Assembly (NCBI GenBank): GCA_902526565.1
Contig: CABZLP010000008.1
Coordinates: 1-32,891 of the forward strand
Direction: 5' to 3'
Length of the DNA: 32,891 nucleotides
DNA from: an uncultured Pelagibacteraceae bacterium
GTDB taxonomy: Bacteria; Pseudomonadota; Alphaproteobacteria; Pelagibacterales; AG-422-B15
Shown: positions 25,677 to 32,891 of the stretch, piece after piece
How the letters are laid out: every line of letters starts with the position of its first letter
How positions within the stretch are numbered: the stretch's first letter is position 1
Position numbers and translations under genes: made by a program
Notes under the pieces: model-generated
What the model was told of the DNA's origin: nothing
Database searches by the model: none
Seen by the model: the letters and a program-made list of their open reading frames with translations, nothing else

Positions 25677-26675
25677 ATGCCTAAATCAACATCACAATCT
25701 GCTAAAAACGATTTAAAGAATACTCTAGATGATAGAATCCTTCATCCGTGGCAATACTTAGAATACAGAGGTGAAGATGATCGTACATTTATTGATAAGT
25801 CTGAGGGAATTTACTTATATGACAAGACAGGAAAAAAACTGATTGATGGACCTGGAGGCATGTGGAATGTCAATGTCGGTCATGGCGTTAAAGAAATTGC
25901 AGATGCAGTTTATGATCAAATTACTAAAATGCCATATGCAAGTCCGTTTACTGAGTCAACAGAAATAGCTCGCGATTATGCATCAAGACTTGTTCAATAC
26001 GCACCAGGTGATTTAAAGAGAATTTTTTTTACGTCTGGGGGATCGTCTGCTGTGGACTCAGCATTACGATTTGTAATGTTCTATAATAATATTCTTGGCC
26101 GAAAAGAAAAAAAACAAATTATATCAAGAAACGATGCTTACCATGGCAGTACATTTTTAGGAGCTTCTTGTTCAGGCAAGGAAAGAGATAAAAATAATTT
26201 TGATTTCGCAAGTAATATTGTTCATCATATTTCATCTCCTAATCCTTTTCGTAAACCTGATGATCTTACTGACGAAGAATTCTGTGATCTAAAAGTTCAA
26301 GAATTAGAAAACAAAATAATTGAAATTGGCGCGGACAAGGTAGCTGCTTTCATTGCTGAACCTATCTTAGCTTCAGGTGGCGTGATTGTCCCACCAAAAG
26401 GTTATCATAAGAAGACACATGAAATTTGTAAAAAACATGATGTGTTGTATATTTCTGACGAAATCGTCACTGGCTTTGGAAGACTTGGTCACATTTTTGC
26501 TTCAGAAAATTATTTTGATTTTACACCAGATATTATTCTTTTGGCTAAGGGGATTACATCTGGATATGTGCCTTGTGGAGCAGTTGTTATATCAGAGCGA
26601 TTGATGTCCAAATTAGATAATAAAGAGAAAGTAATTTTTTTCAAACGGCTTCACAGACTCAGGTCATCCTGTTAG
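25677..26675 (+). CDS. class III aminotransferase, N-terminal part (frameshifted)
   Basis: First 332 codons of a PLP aminotransferase that continues in another frame at 26677-27081. Visible blocks: DGPGGMWNVNVGHG (57-70), FFTSGGSSAVDSALRF (117-132), NDAYHGSTFLGAS, the ISDEIVTGFGRLG region with Asp261, and the PLP lysine Lys291 in LLAKGITSGY. The last 12 or so residues are out of frame: shifting by one base at the T run 26635-26641 restores SNGFTDSGHPVSMAAA, the normal aminotransferase continuation. With one T fewer the protein would be 467 residues, a normal length. As read, the C-terminal domain is lost and the enzyme would be inactive. Spelling favours the omega-amino acid/polyamine group. 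It starts at its own operator-controlled promoter. Confidence 0.85.
   Translation: MPKSTSQSAKNDLKNTLDDRILHPWQYLEYRGEDDRTFIDKSEGIYLYDKTGKKLIDGPGGMWNVNVGHGVKEIADAVYDQITKMPYASPFTESTEIARDYASRLVQYAPGDLKRIFFTSGGSSAVDSALRFVMFYNNILGRKEKKQIISRNDAYHGSTFLGASCSGKERDKNNFDFASNIVHHISSPNPFRKPDDLTDEEFCDLKVQELENKIIEIGADKVAAFIAEPILASGGVIVPPKGYHKKTHEICKKHDVLYISDEIVTGFGRLGHIFASENYFDFTPDIILLAKGITSGYVPCGAVVISERLMSKLDNKEKVIFFKRLHRLRSSC
26635..26641 (+). other. seven-T run at the aminotransferase frameshift
   Basis: Seven T residues in GTAATTTTTTTCAAAC. Six T would keep one open frame through the whole aminotransferase. The run could be a sequencing or assembly error, a real inactivating or phase-variable mutation, or a site of transcriptional slippage. 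Confidence 0.8.
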
Positions 26676-26676
26676 T

Positions 26677-27081
26677 ATGGCCGCCGCAACTGCAACTTTA
26701 GACTACATTGAAAAAACAAACTTACTTGATCACGTAAAAGATGTTGGCCCTTATTTTCAAGCAAAATTGAGAGCGCTTACTGATTTGCCAATTGTTGGTG
26801 AAGTTAGAGGTGAAGGTCTAATGGCTGCAGTAGAATGTGTGGGCAATAAAGATAAAAAAGATCCACTGAATTTGTCCTATGAGATTGGCTCTAGGATTAA
26901 TGAACATTGCCAGCAACTTGGTTTAATTGTACGACCATTATTTAGTACATGCGTCATGTCACCGTCATTAATTATCACGAAGGAACAAATTGATGACCTT
27001 GTTTCTATTTTGCGTAAAGGCATAGAGTTAGCAACTGATGATATCAAAAAAGAAGGTCTCTGGTCAGCAACTTCAAATTAA
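26677..27081 (+). CDS. class III aminotransferase, C-terminal part (frameshifted)
   Basis: The remaining 134 codons of the aminotransferase that begins at 25677; the true frame is already open from the T run at 26641. It carries the C-terminal small domain, with DLPIVGEVRGEGLMAAVE and QLGLIVRPLFSTCVMSPSLIITKEQIDDLVSIL, as in intact class III enzymes. The ATG at 26677 has no ribosome-binding sequence and lies inside a conserved helix, so independent translation is unlikely. The stop overlaps the Rieske gene start in TAATG, so normal reading of the whole aminotransferase would couple to the downstream gene. Confidence 0.83.
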   Translation: MAAATATLDYIEKTNLLDHVKDVGPYFQAKLRALTDLPIVGEVRGEGLMAAVECVGNKDKKDPLNLSYEIGSRINEHCQQLGLIVRPLFSTCVMSPSLIITKEQIDDLVSILRKGIELATDDIKKEGLWSATSN

Positions 27082-28319
27082 TGACCTTTTTTAATCAACT
27101 TAAAGAAAGATATGAAGAAGGAAAGACTCTTCCGCAAGAGTTTTATACTGACGAAGAAATATTCTCTGATGAAATGAAAAAAATTTATTTCAAACAGTGG
27201 CTGATGGTTGATCATATTAGCCGCATTCCAAATCCTGGAGATTATTTTTTATTTAAAGCAGAAAAAGAGTCAATAATTCTAATACGTGGAAGGGATAGTC
27301 AAGTTAGAGCTTTTTACAACGTTTGTTCTCATCGTGGTTCAAGAATATGTTTAGAAGAAGAAGGAACAAAAAAACTGTTAGTTTGTCCATATCATGCATG
27401 GAGTTTCTCTGCAGAGGGAGAATTAAAGTCAGCACGCTACATGCCAGATGATTTTAAAATGGAAGATTGGGGTTTAAAGCCTTGTCATATGAATATCTAT
27501 CAAGGCTTGATATTCATAAATCTTTCAATGGATGAACCAATGGATTTCAATGAGTTTATTGCTCCATTGACTGAGCTTGTAAATTTTCATAATCCTGAAA
27601 AGGCAAAGATTGCTGCTAGACGAAAATATCCTACTAAAGCTAATTTCAAACTTGTCCTAGAAAATTTCCAAGAATGCTATCACTGTGGTCCAGCACATCC
27701 AGAGCTATGCTCAGTACATGAAAAAGACTGGGTATTCACAATGGGTGCTGGTCTTGGAACGGCCCCAGAAAAAGAAACACAAGAATATTTAAAAAAGATT
27801 CAACCATGGATTGAGGATTGTAACATAAAAGGAATTCCCTCAAAAACATATTTAGAAACTGAAGAAGGATTAAGTAAGGGATTAAATCGATACGTAGACC
27901 GTACACCCATTGGAAATGGAAATTTATCACAAACTAAAGATGGCAAACCCGCCTCTAAACTTATGGGTCAGTTTAAAGAATTTGATGGCGGTTTATCCCA
28001 AGTAAGCTTTAATCCTTTTAGCTGTTGTTACTTTACAAATGATTTTGGAGTTATGTTTATATTTAAACCATTATCAATTTTGCAGTCTGAAGTTGAATTG
28101 ATTTGGTTAGTCAATGAGGAAGCTGAAGAAGGCAAAGATTTTAATGAAGAAAACCTTACTCACATATGGGACGTAACAACCGCACATGACACTACCATTA
28201 TTGAAAATAATCAAAATGGTTTGTTGTCTCATTCATTTAGTCCTGGAGTGCTCTCACAGAATGAGTCTGCCGTCACGTATTTTTATGATTGGTATTTTAC
28301 CAATATGAGACTACCATAA
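27081..28319 (+). CDS. Rieske non-heme iron oxygenase, GbcA/choline-monooxygenase type
   Basis: 412-residue oxygenase subunit. The Rieske [2Fe-2S] ligands are Cys82 and His84 (CSHRGS) and Cys102 and His105 (CPYHAW). The mononuclear iron region reads ENFQECYHCGPAHPEL: His201 and His206 as ligands, Glu198 as the bridging acid, with DVTTAHDTTIIENNQNGL near the C terminus probably giving the third ligand. The ENFxECYHC wording is that of enzymes acting on quaternary amines such as glycine betaine (GbcA), stachydrine and choline, where oxygenation removes a methyl group as formaldehyde. No reductase partner gene is in the window, so electrons must come from elsewhere. It is coupled to the aminotransferase by TAATG. 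Confidence 0.88.
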   Translation: MTFFNQLKERYEEGKTLPQEFYTDEEIFSDEMKKIYFKQWLMVDHISRIPNPGDYFLFKAEKESIILIRGRDSQVRAFYNVCSHRGSRICLEEEGTKKLLVCPYHAWSFSAEGELKSARYMPDDFKMEDWGLKPCHMNIYQGLIFINLSMDEPMDFNEFIAPLTELVNFHNPEKAKIAARRKYPTKANFKLVLENFQECYHCGPAHPELCSVHEKDWVFTMGAGLGTAPEKETQEYLKKIQPWIEDCNIKGIPSKTYLETEEGLSKGLNRYVDRTPIGNGNLSQTKDGKPASKLMGQFKEFDGGLSQVSFNPFSCCYFTNDFGVMFIFKPLSILQSEVELIWLVNEEAEEGKDFNEENLTHIWDVTTAHDTTIIENNQNGLLSHSFSPGVLSQNESAVTYFYDWYFTNMRLP

Positions 28320-28336
28320 TGTAAGACAAATTTCGT

Positions 28337-29692
28337 ATGAAACAGCTATACAACAAGGATATTTACGACGTTAATAAACCAGTAGAAAGCTATTGGGAAG
28401 AGGTCAGCAGCATTGACCAAAATAAGTATCCAGAATTAGTTGGAGATCAATCATGTGATGTATGTGTCATTGGAGGTGGCTTTACGGGCATTAGTACGGC
28501 TTATCATATTGCAAAAAATTATGGTGGAGATGTAAGAGTGTTAGAATCTGGGCACTATGGTTTTGCAAGTAGCGCAAGGAATGCGGGTTTTTGCTGTCTA
28601 CCAGCTACAAAGTTATCTACCACACAATTAATAAAAAAGTTCGGTATGGAAGAGACAAAGAAATTTTTTTCATCTCAAATTGAAGGTGTTGATCTTCTTG
28701 CATCTATCATATCAGAAAATAATATTGATTGTGAAAAAGTAGGTGATGGCAACCTTGATGTTGCTCACCATCCAGGCAGCAGTGAAGAATTAAAGGAATG
28801 GGGAAATGAACTGAAAGAGTATTTTGGTATTAATACAAAATGGATACCTAAAGAAGAATTTGATGAAGTTGGACATCAATCAACTGAACAATTTGGAGCA
28901 GTTTTTACAGAGGCTGGATTTGCAATGAATCCCATGTCGTTTATGCGAGGCTTTGCATCAGCAACTGTAGATGCAGGCGCAAAATTACATAGTTTTTCAA
29001 GAGTAAAAAAATGGGAAAGAAATGGATCCCATAAGTTAATAACAGATGGTGGATCAATTACTGCAAATAAAGTTGTTGTAGCGACTAATGGTTACACAGA
29101 TGAGTCACTTCATCCAAGTTTTGCAAATCGAATGATGCCAGTCCTATCAAATATTATTGTTACAAGAGAAATGAGTAATGATGAATTTAAGTTACAAAAC
29201 TACAAAACATTAAATCCCATATGTAATTCTAGAGAAATTTTATATTATTATAGAAGGATGCCTTCTAACAGAATGTTGTTTGGCACAAGAGGTGATACTT
29301 ATGGTGATGATGCAAGTGCACTAAAAATGAGAGAATTTATGACTCAAAAATTTAGAGGCGTTTTTCCTAGTTGGAATAATATTGATATTGATCACTACTG
29401 GAGAGGAACAGTTGTTATGACTAGAGATTTTGTACCTGCATTTGGCGCATTGGATGACGACAAGTCAGTGTTATTTTCATATGGCTATCAGGCAAATGGT
29501 AACAACACTACAGTTTATTGTGGAAAGAAGTTGGCTGAGATGATCTACGAATCCAATAGCGGAGAAACTAATATTTCAAAAGTCTATCAAGGACTCTCTC
29601 CAAAAATACCACTAGGTTTTTTAAGATTATGGTACTTAAGAATGTATCTATGGTATTCAAATTTTACAGATAAAAGTAAAAAAGAAATATAA
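28337..29692 (+). CDS. PuuB-like FAD-dependent amine oxidoreductase (DAO family)
   Basis: 451-residue flavoenzyme of the D-amino-acid-oxidase (DAO) fold. The FAD motif is CVIGGGFTGIS (43-53), then the ESGHYGFASSARNAGFC block; PuuB has GFGASGRNGG at the same place. Other shared blocks are MFEGG-like IEGVDLL, AVFTEAGFAMNPMSF, RYYR-like YYYRRMPSNRMLFGTRG, and IDHYWRGTVVMTRDFVPAFG, followed by SYGYQANG. PuuB oxidises gamma-glutamylputrescine; relatives oxidise other amines. It likely removes an amine or a methyl group from the substrate of this cluster. It starts 17 nt after the Rieske gene with no promoter in the gap. Confidence 0.85.
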   Translation: MKQLYNKDIYDVNKPVESYWEEVSSIDQNKYPELVGDQSCDVCVIGGGFTGISTAYHIAKNYGGDVRVLESGHYGFASSARNAGFCCLPATKLSTTQLIKKFGMEETKKFFSSQIEGVDLLASIISENNIDCEKVGDGNLDVAHHPGSSEELKEWGNELKEYFGINTKWIPKEEFDEVGHQSTEQFGAVFTEAGFAMNPMSFMRGFASATVDAGAKLHSFSRVKKWERNGSHKLITDGGSITANKVVVATNGYTDESLHPSFANRMMPVLSNIIVTREMSNDEFKLQNYKTLNPICNSREILYYYRRMPSNRMLFGTRGDTYGDDASALKMREFMTQKFRGVFPSWNNIDIDHYWRGTVVMTRDFVPAFGALDDDKSVLFSYGYQANGNNTTVYCGKKLAEMIYESNSGETNISKVYQGLSPKIPLGFLRLWYLRMYLWYSNFTDKSKKEI

Positions 29693-29728
29693 ATTGCATC
29701 TATTATTTATATAAATTAAAATTTTCTT

Positions 29729-30613
29729 ATGTTGCAAGTCTGGAAGTCATTTTATGCGAGGAGTGATCCTGCAAAAGCTTACTCACTACTTTCTCCTGCA
29801 TTGATCCTAGTTACTTTAGCTATGCTTATACCTTTAGGGCTAATGTTAAGTTTTAGTTTTTTTACTCAAACCAGTTTCACAGAAATTGACTACTCTTTTA
29901 CTATCACAAGGTACATTGATTTTTTTCAAAGTAATTTGCTTGTTTCACTTCTTATAAAATCAGTGAAGATTTCGTTTATTGTAACTTTCGTAACCCTTCT
30001 TACTGCATATCCTGTCTGTTATTACATAGCTTTTTATGTAAAGAAAAATAAAATGTTATGGCTTGTTTTACTTACTTTACCGTTCTGGACATCCTATCTT
30101 TTGAGGGTTTTTTCTTGGAAAATTATACTTGGAACTAAAGGAGTTATTAATTCTTCTTTGATTAATGCAGGACTGCTTAGTGAACCTCTCACTTTTTTAA
30201 TGTATTCTGAGACCGCAGTTATCATAACGCTTACCCATGCATGGGCAGCATTTGCTTTACTACCTTTGTATGTTTCGTTGGATAAAATAGATTTTTCTCT
30301 AATTGAAGCTGCCAGAGACTTAGGATTGTCAAGGTTAGAAACTTTTTGGAAAATTACTCTTCCATTATCCCTTCCTGGAATAATTGGTGCCATACTAATT
30401 ATCTTTATTCCAACTGTTGGAGATTATGTAACCCCTGCTTTACTTGGGGGAACTGATGGGAGAATGCTATCAAATATGATTCAAGCTTACTTTGGAAAAG
30501 TAAACAATCTTCCACTTGGTGCCGCCTCTGCAACTATTATGCTTATTACTGTAGCAATAGTGACAATGGTTGTTTCATATACAACAAAAAAGCTTACTCA
30601 AAGGATTTCATAA
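29729..30613 (+). CDS. potB: polyamine-type ABC permease PotB
   Basis: Inner-membrane permease subunit, 294 residues with about six hydrophobic helices. The EAA loop that contacts the ATPase is EAARDLGLSRLETFWKITLPLSLPG (193-217). The N-terminal half and the FIPTVGDYVTPALLGG block after the loop match PotB/PotH. It forms the channel with PotC for a spermidine/putrescine-type importer; related systems carry other cationic or quaternary amines, so the substrate is not fixed. It follows the PuuB-like gene by 36 nt, AT-rich with no convincing promoter, and its stop is directly followed by the GTG of potC. Confidence 0.9.
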   Translation: MLQVWKSFYARSDPAKAYSLLSPALILVTLAMLIPLGLMLSFSFFTQTSFTEIDYSFTITRYIDFFQSNLLVSLLIKSVKISFIVTFVTLLTAYPVCYYIAFYVKKNKMLWLVLLTLPFWTSYLLRVFSWKIILGTKGVINSSLINAGLLSEPLTFLMYSETAVIITLTHAWAAFALLPLYVSLDKIDFSLIEAARDLGLSRLETFWKITLPLSLPGIIGAILIIFIPTVGDYVTPALLGGTDGRMLSNMIQAYFGKVNNLPLGAASATIMLITVAIVTMVVSYTTKKLTQRIS

Positions 30614-31429
30614 GTGGAACAAAAGAACAATACATTGTTAGTCTACACATTATTGTATTTTGCATTTCTATATATTCCTGTTTTATTCTTGCCCATTTTC
30701 AGTTTTAACGACGCAAATTATATGTCATTTCCACTTTCAGGATTTACAACAGAGCATTATGAAGAAATGTGGGCAAAAACAAACTTACATAAAGCTCTTT
30801 GGGCCAGTATCAAAGTAGGTATAGTTGCCAGTGTCGTCAGTACAACAATTGCACTTTTTGCAGCCAAAGCATTCGCACGTTATAAATTCAGAGGGCAAAA
30901 TATTTCTTATGGGGCTATTATGATTCCTTTTTTAATTCCTGAAATTATTTTAGCGGTTGCAATACTTGTTATTTGGTTGAGCCTCGGTTTTAAATTAGGA
31001 CTTGTGCCAGTAACTTTAGGACATATTCTTTTTTGTACTCCATTTGCAATGCTTATTTTAATCGCTCGTATAGAAGGATTTGATTTCTCACTTGAGGAAG
31101 CCTCAAGAGACCTTGGGGAAAACGCTTGGGGGACATTTTACCGAGTATCTCTTCCATTATACTTACCAGGCATAATAGCTTCACTTTTATTGAGTTTTAT
31201 AATTTCATTTGATGAATTTGTTCTGGCATTCTTCTTAACTGGAAGCGATGCTACATTGCCAATGTATATGTGGGCTCAAATGAGATTTATTCAGAAACTA
31301 CCTCATGTATTGGCTTTAGGAGCAGTTATAATTGTGTTTACTACTTTTATAGTTTTGTTAGCATTCTGGTTGAGAAACCTTGGTCAAGGAAAAGACAAAG
31401 CTGAATTCGGAATAAAAATACATGAATGA
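30614..31429 (+). CDS. potC: polyamine-type ABC permease PotC
   Basis: Second permease subunit, 271 residues, about six hydrophobic helices. It starts with GTG immediately after the potB stop. The EAA loop is EEASRDLGENAWGTFYRVSLPLYLPG (161-186), followed by SFIISFDEFVLAFFLTG, the normal PotC/PotI wording; PILPxFS-like LPIFSFNDANY near the N terminus is also typical. It pairs with PotB and overlaps potA by 8 nt, so potBCA is translationally coupled. Confidence 0.9.
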   Translation: MEQKNNTLLVYTLLYFAFLYIPVLFLPIFSFNDANYMSFPLSGFTTEHYEEMWAKTNLHKALWASIKVGIVASVVSTTIALFAAKAFARYKFRGQNISYGAIMIPFLIPEIILAVAILVIWLSLGFKLGLVPVTLGHILFCTPFAMLILIARIEGFDFSLEEASRDLGENAWGTFYRVSLPLYLPGIIASLLLSFIISFDEFVLAFFLTGSDATLPMYMWAQMRFIQKLPHVLALGAVIIVFTTFIVLLAFWLRNLGQGKDKAEFGIKIHE

Positions 31430-32504
31430 GTCATTTATACAGATAAACGGAATTTCTAAGCATTTTGGAAATGTAAAGGCAGTAGATAATGTATCCTTTG
31501 AAATCAAAGAGGGAGAGTTTTTTTCTCTACTTGGCCCGTCTGGTTGCGGCAAAACAACCTTATTGAGATTATTAGCCGGTTTTGAGTATCCAACTAGTGG
31601 AAACTTATTACTTGATGGCAGTGATATAACAGCATTACCTCCTGACAAAAGACCTACAAATATGGTTTTTCAGAACTACGCAATTTTTCCGCACATAAAC
31701 GTAGAGAAAAATGTTCAGTTTGGTCTTAGAAAACTTGGCTTAACAAACGATGAAATTTTCAAAAGAGTCAAGGATGTTTTGTCGTTGGTTAAATTAGAAG
31801 GATATGAGGAACGCTATAGTAGCCAACTATCTGGAGGTCAAAGACAAAGAGTGGCATTAGCAAGGGCTTTAGTTAGACAACCCAAAGTATTATTGCTGGA
31901 TGAGCCACTTGGTGCATTAGATAAAAAGTTACGTGATGAAATGCAACTCGAACTAAGAACTCTTCAAAAGGAGATTGGAATAACTTTTGTGTTTGTAACG
32001 CATGACCAGCAAGAGGCCATTAGTATGTCTGACCGAGTTGCAGTAATGAGTGAAGGTAAAATTCAGCAAATGTCATCTCCAAACGAATTATATAAAAATC
32101 CTCAAAATATATTTGTTAGTGACTTTATTGGGGAAACTAATTTTTTAAAAGCTAAGACAGAGACAAAGGAGGGAGAGTATATCAATGTTAACATCGAAGA
32201 TCTTGGCTCGTTTAAAATTAAAAATAATCTCAAGATAAGTGAAAATGCTTCAGATGTTATTTGCAGTGTTCGTCCAGAGACAATGATGATTGACAAAGAA
32301 AAATCAGACTGGGATATTTGCTTAGAAGGTAAAATCAAGCAAACATCTTATCTAGGCGAAATGACAAAATTTTATGTTGAAACTAAAGAAATAGAAAAAA
32401 TTATAACTGTATCATCACAATATTTTGATAATCAGTCTTTTCAAGATGGTAAGTGCTTTATCAGTATAAATTTAAATGATATTTCCTTACTGAATAAAAA
32501 ATAG
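31422..32504 (+). CDS. potA: polyamine-type ABC ATPase PotA
   Basis: Cytoplasmic ATPase, 360 residues. Walker A is GPSGCGKTT (38-46), the signature LSGGQRQRVALARAL starts at 136, Walker B is LLLDEPLGALD (Asp160, Glu161), and the switch histidine is His194 in VTHDQQEA. RPTNMVFQNYAIFPHINVEKNVQFGL is characteristic of PotA-type proteins. The C-terminal 100 or so residues are the TOBE regulatory region (VRPETMMI). It drives uptake through PotB/PotC. The stop codon is inside the stem of the hairpin terminator that follows. Confidence 0.92.
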   Translation: MNESFIQINGISKHFGNVKAVDNVSFEIKEGEFFSLLGPSGCGKTTLLRLLAGFEYPTSGNLLLDGSDITALPPDKRPTNMVFQNYAIFPHINVEKNVQFGLRKLGLTNDEIFKRVKDVLSLVKLEGYEERYSSQLSGGQRQRVALARALVRQPKVLLLDEPLGALDKKLRDEMQLELRTLQKEIGITFVFVTHDQQEAISMSDRVAVMSEGKIQQMSSPNELYKNPQNIFVSDFIGETNFLKAKTETKEGEYINVNIEDLGSFKIKNNLKISENASDVICSVRPETMMIDKEKSDWDICLEGKIKQTSYLGEMTKFYVETKEIEKIITVSSQYFDNQSFQDGKCFISINLNDISLLNKK

Positions 32505-32533
32505 CCTATTCTCAAAAGAGAACAGGCTATTTT
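32498..32533. terminator. bidirectional hairpin between potA and potD
   Basis: The arms AAAATAGCCTATTCTC (32498-32513) and GAGAACAGGCTATTTT (32518-32533) pair over 16 positions with one mismatch around an AAAA loop. A tracts before and T tracts after the stem let it act in both directions for the converging potA and PotD-like genes. The potA stop codon lies within the stem. Confidence 0.85.
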
Positions 32534-32555
32534 AATTTAGTTAATTAGTAGTGAA

Positions 32556-32891
32556 TTAACCACCAGCTACCATTTCAGCCCACTGAGCTTCCATATAGTC
32601 AGTAACTTCGTCAGTTGGCATCACTGAGAACATTCCATTATTTAAATGTTCTATAGGATTTGATGCAACACCACGCTCAGCTAATTCCTCAGCTGTAAGT
32701 GTGCTAAAGCCAGCTTTATTACTGTGTCCATAACCCCACTCACTTAATAAGTAAGCGGATGTTTCAGCACTTGTGGCACCGTTAATCATTGCGTATGCTT
32801 TATCAAGGTCTGCGCCTTTAACAATTGCGAGACCACATGCCCAAGTCATTGTGCCATTAGCAGGTTGCATCATTTTTGCTCCTGCACTCCA
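32556..32891 (-). CDS. potD: PotD-like ABC substrate-binding protein, C-terminal part
   Basis: The last 111 residues of a minus-strand gene; the frame stays open to the right edge beyond the ATG at 32873 (WSAGAK precedes it), so that ATG is internal and the gene starts outside the window. The visible part has AIVKGADLDKAYAMINGATSAETSAYLLSEWGYGHSNKAG and ends in DYMEAQWAEMVAGG, the usual C-terminal pattern of PotD/PotF polyamine-binding proteins. It would be the periplasmic receptor for the PotBCA importer on the other strand. Specificity residues are mostly in the missing part. Confidence 0.82.
   Translation of the reverse strand, partial: WSAGAKMMQPANGTMTWACGLAIVKGADLDKAYAMINGATSAETSAYLLSEWGYGHSNKAGFSTLTAEELAERGVASNPIEHLNNGMFSVMPTDEVTDYMEAQWAEMVAGG

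Noticed and set aside
26386..26604. Overlapping 72-codon plus-strand frame in the aminotransferase
   Set aside because: It is an alternative frame of conserved aminotransferase sequence, ending before the frameshift, with no start signal.
26677..27081. Independent small gene after the aminotransferase
   Set aside because: Its frame is open upstream to the T run and encodes the standard C-terminal domain of the same enzyme; no ribosome-binding sequence precedes the ATG.

Overview
The window is AT-rich (about one third G+C by eye) and very compact: short gaps, many 1-8 nt overlaps (ATGA, TAATG) and tail-to-tail gene pairs. An SOS operator of the form GAAC-N7-GAAC, the alphaproteobacterial LexA type, lies over the umuDC promoter. 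With the load of amino-acid and amine transporters and the low G+C, this suggests a small-genome, probably marine or aquatic alphaproteobacterium. No rRNA, tRNA, CRISPR array, insertion sequence or phage gene was seen, and no clade is claimed.

Layout. (1) 1-4.5 kb: the 3' part of a cysteine-rich DUF3604 protein running in from the left edge, a 54-residue two-helix membrane protein, an Amt ammonium transporter with a strong terminator, and a dienelactone-hydrolase-family enzyme. (2) 4.5-7.2 kb: umuDC under an SOS-controlled promoter, facing a membrane-anchored alpha/beta hydrolase. (3) 7.2-13.3 kb: a branched-chain amino-acid-type ABC system. The binding protein is on the plus strand and meets the minus-strand operon eamA-livG-livF-livH-livM tail to tail at a hairpin. 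(4) 13.3-15.6 kb: a translationally coupled trio of lytic-transglycosylase lipoprotein, pdxA and a LysE-family exporter. (5) 15.5-18.9 kb: a PuuD-like glutamine amidotransferase-fold hydrolase, divergent from glutaryl-CoA dehydrogenase and a SpuC-like class III aminotransferase. (6) 18.9-21.2 kb: minus-strand operon of a BetI-like TetR regulator, an MFS transporter and a GNAT acetyltransferase. (7) 21.2-32.9 kb: a long plus-strand catabolic cluster of two tandem PYROXD2-like FAD oxidoreductases, a stand-alone GcvT-like protein, a class III aminotransferase broken by one extra T, a Rieske oxygenase, a PuuB-like FAD oxidase and a PotBCA-type ABC transporter. A PotD-like binding protein converges on it from the right edge across a bidirectional hairpin.

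The most interesting part is region 7. Two 18-bp palindromes of the same form, ATTGAA-N6-TTCAAT, lie one in the gap between the BetI-like regulator and the first oxidoreductase and one on the -35 of a near-consensus promoter in front of the aminotransferase. This predicts one regulon. Its gene content (polyamine-type import, Rieske N-demethylation as for glycine betaine or stachydrine, folate-linked C1 transfer, transamination, amine oxidation) fits breakdown of an N-methylated or quaternary amine, perhaps one with a free amino group. The nearby PuuD-like hydrolase, second aminotransferase and glutaryl-CoA dehydrogenase could take polyamine or cadaverine/lysine-type carbon to central metabolism. 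The substrate is inference only.
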